Assembly (NCBI GenBank): GCA_014058105.1
Contig: JACGCM010001659.1
Coordinates: 4,278,001 to 4,342,000 of the forward strand
DNA: 64,000 bases
From: Kingdonia uniflora
Lineage: Eukaryota > Streptophyta > Magnoliopsida > Ranunculales > Circaeasteraceae
Direction of reading: 5' to 3'
Shown in pieces: positions 20,450 to 33,099 of the stretch (positions within the stretch are counted from its first letter, which is position 1; each line of letters starts with the position of its first letter). The translations under genes and the position numbers were made by a program. The notes below the pieces were generated by a model, which worked only from the letters and a program-made list of their open reading frames with translations, did no database searches and was not told the origin of the DNA.

Positions 20450-23008
20450 TCATTAGTTGTACCCAAGAAATTAGGGATTACTATAGTCAAAAATGAAAAT
20501 AATGAATTAATCCCTACCCGTATAACCACCGGGTAGCATATTTGTATCGATTATAAAAAGTTGAGCACGTTCACTAAGAAAGATCATTTTCCTCTTCTAT
20601 TCATTGATCAAATGCTTGAACGATTAACAGGAAAAAGTCATTACTGTTTTAGTGACACTTATTATGGATATAATCAGATCCCCATCACTCCAGAAGATCA
20701 AAAAAAATCGCATTCATGTGGCACTACAAGACTTATGTTTATCGACGTATGCCATTTGGTTTACCTAATGCACCCGTTACATTTCAACGTTGTATGATAA
20801 GCATATTCTCTGATATGGTTAATAAATTTATCAAAATCTTTATGGATGATTTTTCAGTGTTTGGTTCCTTCTTTAATGAATGCTTGTACCATTTAGAGCT
20901 TGTGCTAGAACGATGTACGCAAACCAATTTGGTGTTAAACTGGAAAACGTGTCACTTCATGGTGACACATAGGATAGTCATTGGGCATATCATCTCCAAC
21001 AATGGAATAGAAGTTGATAAGGCCAAAATTATTATTATTTCTTCCTTACCTCCTCCTCAGACGGTTAAGACCATTCGATCATTTTTAGGCCATGCCGAGT
21101 TTTATTGTCGGTTCATCAAAGATTTTAACAAAATTTCTCAACCCTTGTCCAATTTACTTGCTAAGGACACTGATTTCCACTTTGATAATGAATGTTTCAG
21201 AGCTTTTGAGAAGCTAAAACTTCTATTAACTTCCGCTCCAATCATCCAGCCGTTCAACTGGGATCTTCTATTTTTAATTGATGTGCGATTCCTCTAACTA
21301 CACTATTAGAATAATTTTAGGGCAAATAGTAGATAAAAAGCCTCATGTTATTTACAATGCCAGTTGCGTACTCAGTAAAGCACAAATGAATTACTCTACT
21401 ACTGAGAAGGAGTTATTAGTCATTGTGTTTTCCTTAGAAATTTTTTGGTCATATCTTGCTGGGTTCAATATCATTGCCTACACCGACCATGCGGCCGTAA
21501 AATATTATTATTCAAAAAGGACTCTAAGCCTAGGTTAATCCTATGGATCATCTTGTTACAAGAATTTGACATTGAAATTCGAGATAGGAAAGGTATTGAA
21601 AACGCTGTAGCGGACCATTTATCCTGACTTCTCATCAAAGGTGGTGAAGATCTCTTCCCTATCTTAGAGACATTTCCAAATAAACCACTCATGGCTATTT
21701 ACAACTACCTTGGTATGCCGACATTGTTAATAATCTTGCTACTGAATGATTACTTGACCACTATTCTAAGCAAAAATAAAGCCAATTTCCTACACGAGGT
21801 TAGACATTTCAGTTGGGACGATCCTTATTTGTATAAGTTTTGTTTTGACCAAGTTATTAGGAAATGCATTCTAAATGATGAGTTTCAGAACATACTCGTG
21901 TTTTGCCACACATATGCATGTGGAGGGCATTTCAGTGCCAAGAAAATGACTATAAAAATTCTTTAATCTGGTCTTTATTGGCCTAACCTTTTTTTTGACG
22001 CACAAATCTTTTGTTCTACTTGTGATAGATGTCAGATGCCAGAGGACCAACAATATTTCTCATCGCAACATGATGCCCCTCAGCAATATTCTTATTGTTG
22101 AACTTTTTTATATTTAGGGCATAAATTTTATGGGCTTATTTCCTTCATCTCGTGGAAACCTTTATATTCCAGTCGTAGTAGACTATGTCTCAAAATGGGT
22201 CGACTCGGTAGCATGTCAGACAAATGACCATAAGCATATGGTCAAATTGATGAAAAATATTTTTAATCGTTTTGGCACTCCTAGAGCAGTTATTAGTGAT
22301 GGTGGGATACATTTTTGTAATCGAATTTTCTAAACTTTATTAAAATATTATTTCATCTCTCATAAAGTTACCACACCTTACCATCCATAAATAAGTGGTC
22401 AAGTGAAAGTTTCCAATCGGGAGATTAAAGGAATTTAAAAAAAGTTGCCTAAACTGATCGCAAAAACTGGTTAGATCATCTTAATGACACTTTTTGGGCC
22501 TTATAAAACAGCTTACAAAACCTCGATTGGAATATCACCCTATATACTTATCTTTAAGAAGGCTTGTTACTTACCTGTGGAACTAGAGCACAAAGCTCTT
22601 TGAGCTACAAAGGCATTTAACTTTGAGATAAACCAAGCTGGGTCCAAAATAAAGCTTTAACTTTCTGAGTTGGATGAACTCCACCATGAGGCTTATGAAA
22701 TTTTAAAATTTTACAAGGAGCGCACCAAAAAAATTCACGATAAATTGATTATTCGTAAAACCTTCGAGCCCAATCAAAAGGTATTGCTTTATCACTCCAA
22801 GCCTCGTCTATTTTATGGGAAACTACGATCTTATTGGCACGGCCACTTTATGGTTAAAGCTATTTTTCCTCATGGGGCTGTGGAGATTGAGGATCCGAAA
22901 AATAGAATTTTTTTTAAGGTCAATGGCCAGCGATTAAAACTATACTTAGAGTTCTACACTTTCGATGAAGAGACGGCATTTCTAGATGATTTAATATATC
23001 AGAGCTGA
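20450..23008 (+). pseudogene. Athila-type element II pol (RT, RNase H, integrase)
   Basis: The pol frame begins inside RT (VVPKKLGITIVK) and continues: HICIDYKKLS, DHFPLLFIDQMLERLTG, a frameshift near 20716, RRMPFGLPNAPVTFQRCM, IFMDDFSVFGS (catalytic MDD), and FYCRFIKDFNKISQPLSNL. RNase H gives ASCVLSKAQMNYSTTEKELL and IAYTDHAAVKYY. Integrase gives HTYACGGHFSAKKM, CSTCDRCQ, DYVSKWVDSVACQTNDHK, FNRFGTPRAVISDGGIHFCN (catalytic Asp in SDGG) and ends FKVNGQRLKLYLE before the stop at 23006-23008. About eight frame breaks are present. It overlaps element I in RT, so it is a separate copy truncated at its 5' end. Confidence 0.87.
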
Positions 23009-24396
23009 TATTGTGTACCCTTATAGTATCATTACAACATTATTTAAGTATAGGGGTACTTTAATCTTACTAAAGACGGTAAACTTAACGCTTCTTGGGA
23101 GGCAACCAATAACACATTCAGGTGAGAAATTTTAGTTTTCCTCTTTTATTTATTTTCTTGTTCTCAAACATTGAGGGAAATGTTTCATTTAAGTTTGGGG
23201 GTAGGAAACCATTTCTTTAAATATTTTTTGAAGAAAAATGAAATAATGACACTTTGATAATTTATGATATATTTTTGATAAATTTCCAAACACTTAAACT
23301 GATTTTACCTTGATAAAAATTGTATGGAAAAGCCTAAAATTTGATATTGTACCAAGTATACACTAGAATATTTGGGACTATCTTAAGCTATAAGTACTAT
23401 TTTTTTTTGTAGCGACTAATTCAAGTTAGCTTGGCATATTTTGAAAACATGCACTTCACTATATTTTAGCAATTAATACTTTCAATAGATTTTTGGCTAG
23501 TGTAAGTGAAATTTGGCATTTATGTTAGGAATAATTTGCTACAAAGGAGACAACTGCCTAAGAATAAGTTTATTCCTAAGAAAAAAATAATAAGTCAAAT
23601 GTATTATAAAAACTTTCACGCTGTAAGGCTACTCGCATAATTTAGAACTGAAAGAGGAAAAATTATCACCAATCTCAAGTTTGGCCATGAACTATGTGAA
23701 AATAGCACGAAAAAATTTTACTTGTGAGAACCCTGAGTCTAGCTCATGATGGAGCACCACACCCCAACAACCTTAGCCAACTGGTGGGGATTATCGACTG
23801 AAAACACTTTGTTACGGAGGCTTCGCAAATAAATAATGTACTCAAAAGAAAAAGGTTTACAAAAGAAAAAAAAATAGTAAAATTCTAGGAAGACTAATTG
23901 ACTAACGTACTTATCGAACTGACCGTTGAATTTATTATAGTAAGAACTGGACTACCAAAAACTAATAAATTATTTAATACAACATATTAGGCGATAAAAC
24001 TATTTTCACTGTACACTCAGATATAGTTAAAGCAAAATACATGAATCTCTTTCTAATCTTGAGGTAGTACCTCTAGTTTTGGATAAGGTTAAAATATTTT
24101 TTGGTATACTTGAGAATAGTAGGTTTAAGGATTTCCATCGCTATATTTTTTCCCAAATAAATAAGGATAAGTTGACAGGAAATGAGTCATGTGTCTTCTA
24201 GACTTGTCTAAAATATTATTATTGACTTTTATGGGTATAGTCACTACAAACCCTCAAGAGACAACACTCATCCACCAGGTTAAACCTGAGGGTTTAACGA
24301 CTTGTTGCATATGCTAAATGCAATCGCGCTTACTGCAAAAGTGGTCTTTATATTATTTTACTTGGGATGAGCAAAAAGATAAGTTTGAGGGTATTT
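23009..24396 (+). other. Athila element II 3' non-coding region
   Basis: No coding potential was found. The stretch holds CGCTTCTTGGGAGGCAACCAATAA just after pol and TTTAAGTTTGGGGGTAGG (about 23187-23205), both characteristic of Athila-type elements. A second purine-rich tract, AAGATAAGTTTGAGGGTATT, abuts the LTR at 24397 and is the likely polypurine tract. Confidence 0.65.
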
Positions 24397-25602
24397 TGAT
24401 AAGCGCATTATTACTACATTTCGCATGAACCCAAATATGTATTTTGGTCATCCATCCCATTTTATTATGTCTACTTATGCATATTTGTTTGATTGTAGCC
24501 AATGGAGATGAAGATTTGAAACCAAGTTCTTAAAGTCAAGTAAAAGTGACATAATACATAGTTTCAAGATTGAAGAAATATGTACACAAATATTCTTAGA
24601 GAATAAGATCAAAGAAGATATTGCATCCAAAGTTTGATTGTAGCCAATGGAGATGAAGATTTGAAACCAGGCTCTTAAAATCAAGTAAAAGTGACACAAT
24701 ATATTTTGTTTCAAGATTGAAAAAATATGTACACAAATATTCTTGAAGAATAAGATCAAAGAAGATATTGCATCCAAGATCCTTGAAGATATTTTATATT
24801 GAAGATATATGCAAGAGTTACCATGGAGAAAAATCTCTACATCACTAAAGGAAATTGTATGCAAAAATTTTAGGTGATTCGTTGTAATATTTAAAGAAAT
24901 TATTGTGAAAATATTCTTTATAATTTAATGTATATTCTCTAGATTTGGGTTTCTTCTCCTATAAAAGGAACCCTCCGCTATTGTAATTAGGGATCTCATA
25001 TTGAAAGGTAATAGTGAATAAAGTTAATTTTCTTGTTCTTTTTTTCTTTAGTTTAATTTTTGTTAATGTCTTCATTAGTTGTTAATGTGATGAAATCTGA
25101 GATGAGCGGCTAATCTCCTAGCTAAGGCTAGGATAAGGCCTCTAACTGTAGACTTGATTTGGAGATCTAAAATGAGGAAACACTAGATAACTCACTCAAG
25201 CGTAGCCATGGTTGAGTTGATAATTCTCTGATGCACTCTTCACCGTCACTTAAACGTATTAACCACTAAATGCTTAACCATTGATTTAGTAGTTTATTTT
25301 ACAATATCGTATGTGTCTTAACACGAACATATAATGGGTAGAGATATTAAGTTCTATTTATATATCAATTAGTGATTTGAAAGGTAGGGGCCAAGTCCGA
25401 ACCATAGCTCTCTGTCATTAAGTTTTATAATTAGCTTTTGTTTTATTTTCTTCCTCATTAATCCTTCATAAAACCTTAATTTTCCCTAGAAGTATTTGTT
25501 TTCCCAACCTCCCTGTGGTTCAATCCCACTCATCCTTACTATAACTTTACAACCGTACTTGAGCGGGTATTTTATTTAAGGGTTACTAAAATCCTCTTGT
25601 CA
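24397..25602 (+). repeat. 3' LTR of Athila-type element II
   Basis: 1,206-bp LTR beginning TGATAAGCGCATTATTACTA and ending ATCCTCTTGTCA, giving imperfect termini TGATAAG/CTTGTCA. It contains a 146-bp internal tandem duplication, CTCCTATAAAAGGAACC (TATA region near 24957) and the landmark GATGAGCGGCTAATCTCCTAGCTAAGGCT shared in diverged form with the solo LTR at 13606-14721. The five bases after it are AATGG. The 5' LTR is missing, so the TSD cannot be tested. Confidence 0.8.
24487..24779 (+). repeat. 146-bp tandem duplication inside the Athila LTR
   Basis: Two adjacent copies (24487-24632 and 24633-24779) start TTTGATTGTAGCCAATGGAG and end GATATTGCATCCAA(A)G, differing at a few positions. 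The inverted fragment at 20110-20385 has only one copy, so the duplication is specific to this LTR or arose later. Confidence 0.8.
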
Positions 25603-25608
25603 AATGGA

Positions 25609-25757
25609 AATGTATGTACGCGTTGCAAAACCCTAATGTATTATAGACCAGGCTTTGTAGAAGAGTTACATTTCATGCAATCCTTATATAGCTATAAATT
25701 TACATGAACCCTTGAGCTTCCATTTTGACACAGCTTATCGCCTGATTTCCTCCAAAG
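25609..25757 (+). repeat. Dispersed copy of a 150-bp segment also found at 63516
   Basis: AATGTATGTACGCGTTGCAAAACCC through GATTTCCTCCAAA is matched by 63516-63661 in the same orientation with scattered differences. Shared landmarks are TTTGTAGAAGAGTTACATTTC and TTCCATTTTG. The left edge is only seven bases after the end of the Athila LTR. It carries no ORF and no clear terminal repeats. Its nature (old transposon end or duplicated host DNA) is not resolved. Confidence 0.7.
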
Positions 25758-25909
25758 TAATACTAAGAAGGGGTAATTTATAAATCATACTAAATTAGTA
25801 ATATTCTAACTAAGTAGGAACTGCATATTTGGAGACAGTCACCACATATTATCCCCTATTATTGTTGGGTTTGGAATCTCATATAAACATATAAGATAGC
25901 TTTACCATC

Positions 25910-26381
25910 TCAATCTTGTTCTTTGGTTTTTCCATTAATCACAGACCCCTTCAAGTTTGGGACGGTATTGTCCCCCTCCATTGAAATTAGGCTAGGGATT
26001 GTACTAGGGTTAGCTTTGGTGCTATCCATAACCTGTGTCCCATTACTGTCTTCTCCTTTTCCACAACCAATATTCAAGCGTGAAGTACTGGATTTCTCCG
26101 TTTCTCCAATGGGGTTTGTTGAATGAACTTCGACTGGAACCTTTCCCATGAATCCCCATGGGCAAACAACTTTAGATTGCTGCACATACATCACTAGATT
26201 GCTGATTTAGGCCATGAAATCGAAGAGAAAGTGTGTTGTCGCATTTGAATTCATTATTTTCCCTGATCGAGTTACACATGACAGAGCGTATGTTTTCCGT
26301 TGTGCGACGACCTTGCCAAACTCCCATCTGAGGTTGGTATGAAAAAGTATGGAAAATATATTGTATCATTGTTTGCCACAT
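25910..26381 (-). CDS. Hypothetical protein remnant
   Basis: Two overlapping minus-strand ORFs (26381-26172 and 26194-25910) encode RFHGLNQQSSDVCAAI and then VVCPWGFMGKVPVEVHSTNP, followed by a Ser/Gly/Asn-rich tail. The two frames may be one decayed gene with a frameshift near 26185. I do not recognise the family. The GFMGKVPVEV stretch with a hydrophilic tail recalls plant LINE ORF1 proteins, but no CCHC knuckle is present, so this is only a guess. The plus-strand ORF 25923-26126 is its shadow. Confidence 0.25.
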
Positions 26382-26787
26382 AACTAGGGGTCTAATGCGT
26401 CTCGGAGCTCCACGGGTTCACCTACCTTGAGATTCACCCCTAGGTAGAAGAGAAAAAATCTAGGGCTAGCCTCTCTATATAAAAGGAGCCAGATTCCTTT
26501 TTACTCTAACCTAATTGCCATTTTGATAGTAATGAAAGTCCTCTCTTGCAAGCTGTTACCATTTTCTAGCCTTTGCCTGTTACATATTAGCCATACATCC
26601 CATAAGACCTCTTTGACTTAATGCATCAATAAAACCCTTTTTCAAACCCACTCCGTCTTATTTGTCAACCAACATTAAGGTGATCTCTCTGTTACATACA
26701 CTTGAACTTCTATGTTTTGTGGGGTTCCTTGAGTTTTGTTGAGCATATATGTAGATGGTGCATACTCATGAGCTTCGCGGTAGCGCT
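26382..26787 (+). promoter_or_regulatory. Promoter-like intergenic stretch
   Basis: No ORF was found. CTCTATATAAAAGGAGCC (about 26473-26490) is a good plant TATA context, and AATAAAACCC lies about 145 bp downstream near 26627. Such spacing also suits the R region of a small LTR or TRIM element. The stretch is interrupted by the copia element at 26788. The native sequence resumes at 32684 and leads to the membrane-protein gene, so this could be that gene's promoter. Confidence 0.3.
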
Positions 26788-27842
26788 TGAAACTTCCATT
26801 TTGGAGTTTGTTTCATTTAGTGTCTAGTATGGGTGTCGGCACTATCTCGTGGTTATCCGTCGTCAGTGAGTGTACATGGAGCGACTACAGCTGGACTGAT
26901 ACTGAACAGGTAAGTGGGTTTCTATCTCTTCATTCTAGAATATCAAGCCTTGAGTATTCTAAGGAGTATGAAAAATACGAAAAATGTCTGTTTAATGATA
27001 AAACAGAGTTTATTTGAAAACAGGAAAAATATTCGAATATTTTATATCTTGCTCGAATATTTTTTGGCAGAATAAAAATATTCGAATATTTTCATATCTT
27101 GCTCGAATATTTTTTTACTGCTTAAAATTTTCAAATTTTAATTATTTTTCTAGTTGCCAATTTTTGTCGACAGTAAAAATATATTCAAATATAATAGAAA
27201 ATATTAAAGTAAGAATCGCGAAACTCAGTTTTGTTAATAAAAGAGAATTTTTCCTTTTTTCTAACTAAACTTCTCTAAAAACTGAAAAACCTAGGGCTTG
27301 TATTCTAGAAAGAGAGGAGATTTTCTTTGAGAGATTCAAGAGAGAACAACAACTCAACCTTGAATCAATCAATGATTTAGAAACCCTAACTTTGATTTGA
27401 AGAACTTGGGGGATTCAAGATTTAGAGCTTCGACGAGAGATTGGAGCAAGGCGTTGCGAGAACGCTAGGCGTTGCGAGGACGTGGGAAGTTGCGAGAACG
27501 GAGAATTAATTACGGGGAGTTTGATTATAAGAGAGGTAACCACGGGATGTGTTTATCGAGTCTGTAAGTAATTGAATACTTGTAATTCTTTTTCAATATT
27601 AGATTGTTTTAGCTGTCGAGCGATTCGACAGCGACCTGTAAGTTTTTCTCCTGATAAAGGTTTCCCACAGGGTTAAAAATCTTTGCTTGTGTTCTTTAAT
27701 TTCTAATTTCCTGTGAACAATAAATAATTGCATCAATTCGATTTAAGTTAAGGTTAGAACATTAATTCTAAGGAATTCGGACCTAATCGATTTAGACCTA
27801 AAACAATCGAAATTGATTAGTCTCAAGCGTCTAGAAATTTTA
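26788..27842 (+). repeat. 5' LTR of copia I
   Basis: 1,055-bp LTR. U3 holds AT-rich palindromes AAATATTCGAATATTT (27028-27043 and 27078-27093) and extra CTCGAATATTTTT tracts. One palindrome-plus-spacer unit is duplicated here relative to the 3' LTR, explaining most of the length difference. Confidence 0.9.
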
Positions 27843-27915
27843 ATTGGTATCAGGGCGGTCACGCTTTGAGAATTATTAACCTACGCGTGGATCTTGGATC
27901 GTTCGCTTGAGAACA

Positions 27916-29841
27916 ATGAGTTCTGAGAAGTTTGGAGGTCTTGTAAATCGCCCTCCACTCTTTGATGGCAAAGATTACCCATACTGGAAAGTCCAAATTG
28001 TTGCATTCTTACAATCAATCGGAGAAGATGTATGAATTGCCATTGAGGATGGTTGGTCATATCCTACTGAGATGCGAGGAACACCAGGAGAGGCCATAGA
28101 GGTCCGAAAGCCTAGGAATCAATGGACAAAGGATGAAAAGGATGCCGCCGGCTATAATTCTAAAGGCCTCAATACAATCTTTATGGCTGTGAGCCAAAGT
28201 GAGTTTCGACATCTCTCTGTTTGTACCACTTTGAAAGAAGCTTGGGACATATTAGTTCGAACTCATGAAGGCGATGATATAGTTAAGGAAAACAAATTAC
28301 AGATGCTCACCTCACAATTCAAGAATATTCGAATAGATGAGAGTAAACCCTTTGATGAGTTTTATGCGAGACTAAGTGATATTGTCAACACTAGTGCCGC
28401 ATTAGGAGCAGCTTACTCGGACGTTTAAATAGTTCGCAAAGTACTAAGATCCCTTCCCAAGAGCTTTAGATCCAGACGTGATGCTATAGAGGAAGCTCAG
28501 GATCTTAAGAAAATGAAACCAGATACATTAGCTGGTAAATTACAAACTTTTGAACTCGAGATGAGAATGGAAAACCCTGAGAAGAACAAAAGTTTTGCTT
28601 TTAAATCTTCTTCTTCTAAGGGTACCATAGAAGCTGATAACTCATCCGGTTCAGATAATGATGATGGGTCTGATATGAATTCATAGATTGCCTCGATCAG
28701 TCACCAGCTTAAAAACCTTGTGCAAAAGCGTCAATTTCAAAAACAAGGGCAATCAGTGAATCCTAAGTCCCAAACTCATGATCAACTGAAACTGACTAAC
28801 CGGCAGACCAACCTTGACACTAACTAAAGTCAAATTGAATGTTATAAGTGTCATAAGCTTGGTCATTATGCTCATAGTTGTCCTAACAGGATATCTGGAA
28901 CTAATCATAAAGCTATGAGTATCAGTGTTACTTGGGATGACAGTGATAATGAACATGATAGCAATGAGAATCATACCCAAGTAGTTGATAACGGAAATTA
29001 TATTACTTATCCTGTTTTTCTTAATTGTGGCAATAATAATTTTGATGTCTTTGACCTTGAAAATTCTGATGAAAATCAGAGTAATCAAGAACAAGATGAG
29101 TTTGATGACCCGAATCTTGAGGACTTGTATGCTCAAGTTCTCGCTAAGTGTATGAAACTATGTAAACGTAACAAAGTCTTAAAAGACCAAGTTGATACAC
29201 TTACATGCAAACTTTAAAACAAAACTGAGAGTACAAGTCACAAGATAGAGGTACTTGAGAATGAGAAACAAGGCCTTCGTGACAAAGCTCTATTTTTAGA
29301 AAAAGAAGTTAATGATGCGAAGGAGAACATGAAATCAGCTTTGGACGAACTCCTCTCGGCCAAGCTTGATGCAGTTCTATCTCAGCAGAAACTTGAGAAG
29401 TTTTGTCATGGGGCCAAGAATATTGATAAAATGTTAAATATGGGAAAGACGGATAGTGACAAAAGGGGTCTAGGATATGATAAACCTCTTCCTAATGTCA
29501 AGACTCCTCAAATCATAAAGTTTGTGAAAGCTTTTACTTCGGTGCCCACGCATAACATGATATCCACTACACATAATCACGCCAAACGGGTCTCTCACTC
29601 TCAGACTTATTATTGTAGTATATGTGGCCAAAAGGGACATATTGCTTCTTATTGTAGATTTGTTGGTCCTTATCAACCATATGCACACTTTTTCAAGGGA
29701 TATAAATATAAGTCATATGTGAATTTTTCTAATGTGAAAAGTGAAAATGTGAGTAAGTGGTCCGCTCCAAAAATATTACCTCGAAAGGTGATTCGTGCAG
29801 TTTGGGTACGAAAGGATGATTTGTCGCCACAAATAAGGTAA
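27916..29841 (+). pseudogene. SIRE-type copia gag
   Basis: The start MSSEKFGGLVNRPPLFDG at ATG 27916 leads into a UBN2-type copia gag: DYPYWKVQIVAFLQS, CTTLKEAWDILVRTHEGDD and DAIEEAQDLKKMKPDTLAGK. Two CCHC knuckles follow, CYKCHKLGHYAHSC (from 28840) and CSICGQKGHIASYC (from about 29614), with an acidic and coiled-coil segment between them. In-frame stops occur near 28033, 28426, 28684, 28826 and 29215. The frame ends just where the protease (VDSG) should begin, as the match in copia II (QKKDLLPQLRSN) shows. Confidence 0.88.
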
Positions 29842-31677
29842 TGTATCATAACTAGGACGGGCTATCAGTATGCTCCAATGTTCAGGTATGTCTCTTGTCC
29901 TGTCTCAGTTAGTCTATTTTTTTTCTTATAATGAGGATAGTAGGATATTGGCCTATTTTTGTTTTTACCTACACTTTGCACATTAGAAGCTTTTGTCTAT
30001 AGAACACTCTTGCTAGACTTAGATTGTGCTTTTGTGTTATAATTCACTCATGAGATAATTATTTGGAAAAACCACAAATCACGAAAGCCAGTAGTTCTCT
30101 TGTCTAAACTAAAAGCTTATCATGAGTAGAACCACGTGAGGATATCTGTAGAGACTTCATACCAAATGCTATGTGAGGATCTAGCCTTTTATGAGCTTCG
30201 AGTGTTAAGATATTTACTCTTCTATTAATCTTGTTGTTATTGATCTCATTTTCGTTTCCTCACTCAATTGTCAATGGTAACATCAAAGTCAAGTTAATTT
30301 AATAGAACATTCTCTATTCTTGATTCGAGACGAAAAAATACTATGTGAGACCGAAGATATGACAATAGGCGTTTTATTGCTACACATTTTTTTGGCCTTC
30401 GTTTTGTCTAACCATATTTTTTATTTACTTGTAACCCCTTGTGCCTGAAAAATAAGCCTTTCATTTTTATACCCAAATCCTTTATTCATTTACCCATTTG
30501 TTCTGAGACTTTATAGTAAAAAAAAAGGAGGGTTCGGATCGCAATAATATGATGTTTTGGGGGAAAAATTTGAATGAAAGAATGGATCGTCTATCCCTGA
30601 TTTTTTAACTAGTATGCAAATTTGTGGCTGAAGAAAAAAAAAGAAAAAAAAAGGAAAAGGAAGCAAAAAGGTGGGAAGAAGTATGAGTTTTTGAGGGAAG
30701 AAGAAGAGAGAGTGTATCTGTAGTCTCAGAATGCCAGCAAAACACCTACTCCGTCATTTGCCTACCCGTGCCTACATTATAACATTTTCAAGACTTGTTT
30801 AATTTTGAGTTTAACAGAGTTAGTTTAGTGGAGATGAGAGATAGGGAATCTATATTATTCTACACTTGACACCATTAATGACAAATGAGGTTCTTTTCCA
30901 TGAGATCTTCCGGCTCACTGTACGCCATTTTTTTGACGAAATATGAGATTTTTATCTGCATATTTTTCATATTCATATTTCACACAGAGTGCTTGCTAGT
31001 CAATTCTCAGTGATTTTGAGTGACAACACTAGAGAGGCATAAGTTGAAATAACTTTCCGATATCGTATTTTAACTACGGCTGAGTAATACATTGAAAATC
31101 GGGCATCTATCTGACTATGCACACACACACGCCAAGTAATTCATGTAATGATTATTTTATAACACATGGGTATTATCTTGGCCTACATAGGATATTTTAG
31201 ATTCATTATATTTCTATCATGCCTTGTGTTTAGGGGGAGTGTTATCTTCTATTGCTTTCATATTTCAAAGACACTCCCTATTGTGTACTTTCTTTTATTT
31301 CTTTGTTCGGGGGTCACCATTATTTTGAGGGGGAGATGTTCTTATTTTTGGAGTATGGGTGTTTTAGTACTCTTTTCTGAACTATCTTTTGTGTTACTGG
31401 TTTATTTCTCTATTTTATTTGCTATTAACCCTTTGTTCATCTGTGCCAAAAAAGGGGAGAGATGTTCCTGACAGGTAAGTCAGGTAAGTTGTCTATCTTT
31501 TGAATCCCTTCTTTTAAATGTGAATGGTTACGTTATGTACCTTGTTTAGTGTACAGGGATTATAGAGGATAGTTGCCTTGTGGATGGATATTCAGTGAGT
31601 GAGTCAGTTCATTGAGTCTGTATTTTTTTTTCTTACCTAGTTCTAGTTTTGACACAAAATGAACCAAAGGGGGAGAT
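29842..31677 (+). other. Copia I 3' non-coding region
   Basis: No pol sequence is left. The reverse complement of 41020-41680 in copia II is related to about 30390-31060 here: shared landmarks are AATAAGCCTTT, TTTAGTGGAGATGA, TTTCATGAGATCTTC and TTCTCAGTGATTTTGAGTGA. The region is therefore a conserved non-coding part of this retrotransposon group. The hydrophobic ORF at 31166-31471 lies in T-rich sequence and shows no other sign of coding. Confidence 0.65.
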
Positions 31678-32683
31678 TGAAACTTCCATTTTGGAGTTTG
31701 TTTCATTTAGTGTCTAGTATGGGTGTCGGCACTATCTTGTGATTATCCGTCGTCAGTGAGTGTACATGGAGCGACTACAGTTGGACTGACACTGAACAGG
31801 CAAGTGAGTTTCTATCTCTTCATTCTAAACTATCAAGCCTTGAGTATTCTAAGGAGTATGAAAAATACGAAAAATGTCTGTTTAATGATAAAACAGAGTT
31901 TATTTGAAAACATGAAAAATATTCGAATATTTTCATATCTTGCTCGAATATTTTTTTACTGCTTAAAATTTTCAAATTTTGATTATTTTTCTAGTTGTCG
32001 ATTTTTGTCAACAGTAGAAAAATATTCGAATATAATAGAAAATATTCGAGTAAGAATCGCGAAACTCAGTTTTGTTAATAAAAGAGAATTTTTCCTTTTT
32101 TCTAACTGAACTTCTCTAAAAACTGAAAAGCCTAGGGCTTGTATTCTAGAGAGAGAGGAGATTTTCTTTGAGAGATTCAAGAGAGAACAACAACTCAACC
32201 TTGAATCAATCAATGATTTAGAAACCCTAACTTTGATTTGAAGAACTTGGGGGATTCAAGATTTGGAGCTTCGACGAGAGATTGGAGTGAGGCATTGAGA
32301 GAACGCTAGGCATTGCGAGGACGTGGGAAATTGCAAGAACGGAGAATTGATTGCGGGGAGTTCGATTATAAGAGAGGTAACCACGGGATGTGTTTATCGA
32401 GTCTGTAAGTAATTGAATACTTGTAATTCATTTTCAATATTAGATTGTTTTAGCTGTCGAGCGATTCGACGGCGACCTGTGGGTTTTTCTCCTGATAAAG
32501 GTTTCCCACAGGGTTACAAATCTTTACTTGTGTTCTTTAATTTCCAATTGCCTGTGAACACTAAATAATTGTATCGATTTTATTTAGGTTAAGGTTATAA
32601 CATTAATTCTAAGGAATTCAGACATAATCGGTTTAGACCTAAAACAATCGAAATTGATTAGTCTCAAGCGTCTAGGAATTTCA
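31678..32683 (+). repeat. 3' LTR of copia I
   Basis: 1,006-bp LTR, closely matching the 5' LTR apart from a deletion in the TTCGAA-palindrome region and scattered substitutions. It ends AGGAATTTCA next to GCACT. Confidence 0.9.
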
Positions 32684-33099
32684 GCACTGTGTGATCTGAA
32701 AAAGTTCTTGATATAGGTATGAATTTTTCGTTTTTCTTTTATTACGAGACTTCATGAATTTGTTCTTATAGTTTTAAATTTTAATGAAAATGTTGTTGTG
32801 GCCACTTAATCTTCATAACCCATATGGAATATACGAAACATCTTAACCTAGCCAGCCCAGGAGGATTTGATCATAAGTATTAAGTGTTGATTTTTAGGTT
32901 GAACAAAAAACTAGAGTTTTATGCGTTGAAACTTATAAAACGACTACATACATACTTATTGAAGGAAATGGGATCATTTCAATCATCTTAATGTGAGCAT
33001 AATTTATATTTATTTTGCTAAGATTATATGAAATACAATTAATTAATTATTTGTGTCATCTGCAGGTCTGTTTTTATTAGCATCCCCTTTAGTACTTCC

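Larger units (their letters stand above)
26788..32683 (+). mobile_element. SIRE-like Ty1/copia element lacking pol (copia I)
   Basis: A 5.9-kb element with LTRs at 26788-27842 and 31678-32683, starting TGAAACTTCC and ending AAATTTCA/AAATTTTA. The flanking duplication is GCGCT/GCACT (26783-26787 and 32684-32688; one mismatch). A primer site TGGTATCAGGGC follows the 5' LTR and the polypurine tract AACCAAAGGGGGAGAT precedes the 3' LTR. Gag is present but pol is entirely missing; a 1.8-kb non-coding 3' region remains. The LTRs and 3' region are related to those of copia II at 37561-48188. Confidence 0.9.

Noticed and set aside
24475..24864. 129-codon minus-strand ORF
   Set aside because: It is produced by the tandem duplication in the Athila LTR and repeats its own sequence; not a gene.
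31166..31471. Hydrophobic 101-codon ORF in the 3' region of copia I, possible envelope
   Set aside because: It lies in T-rich non-coding sequence, has no signal or domain order of an envelope protein, and the related stretch of copia II does not keep the frame.
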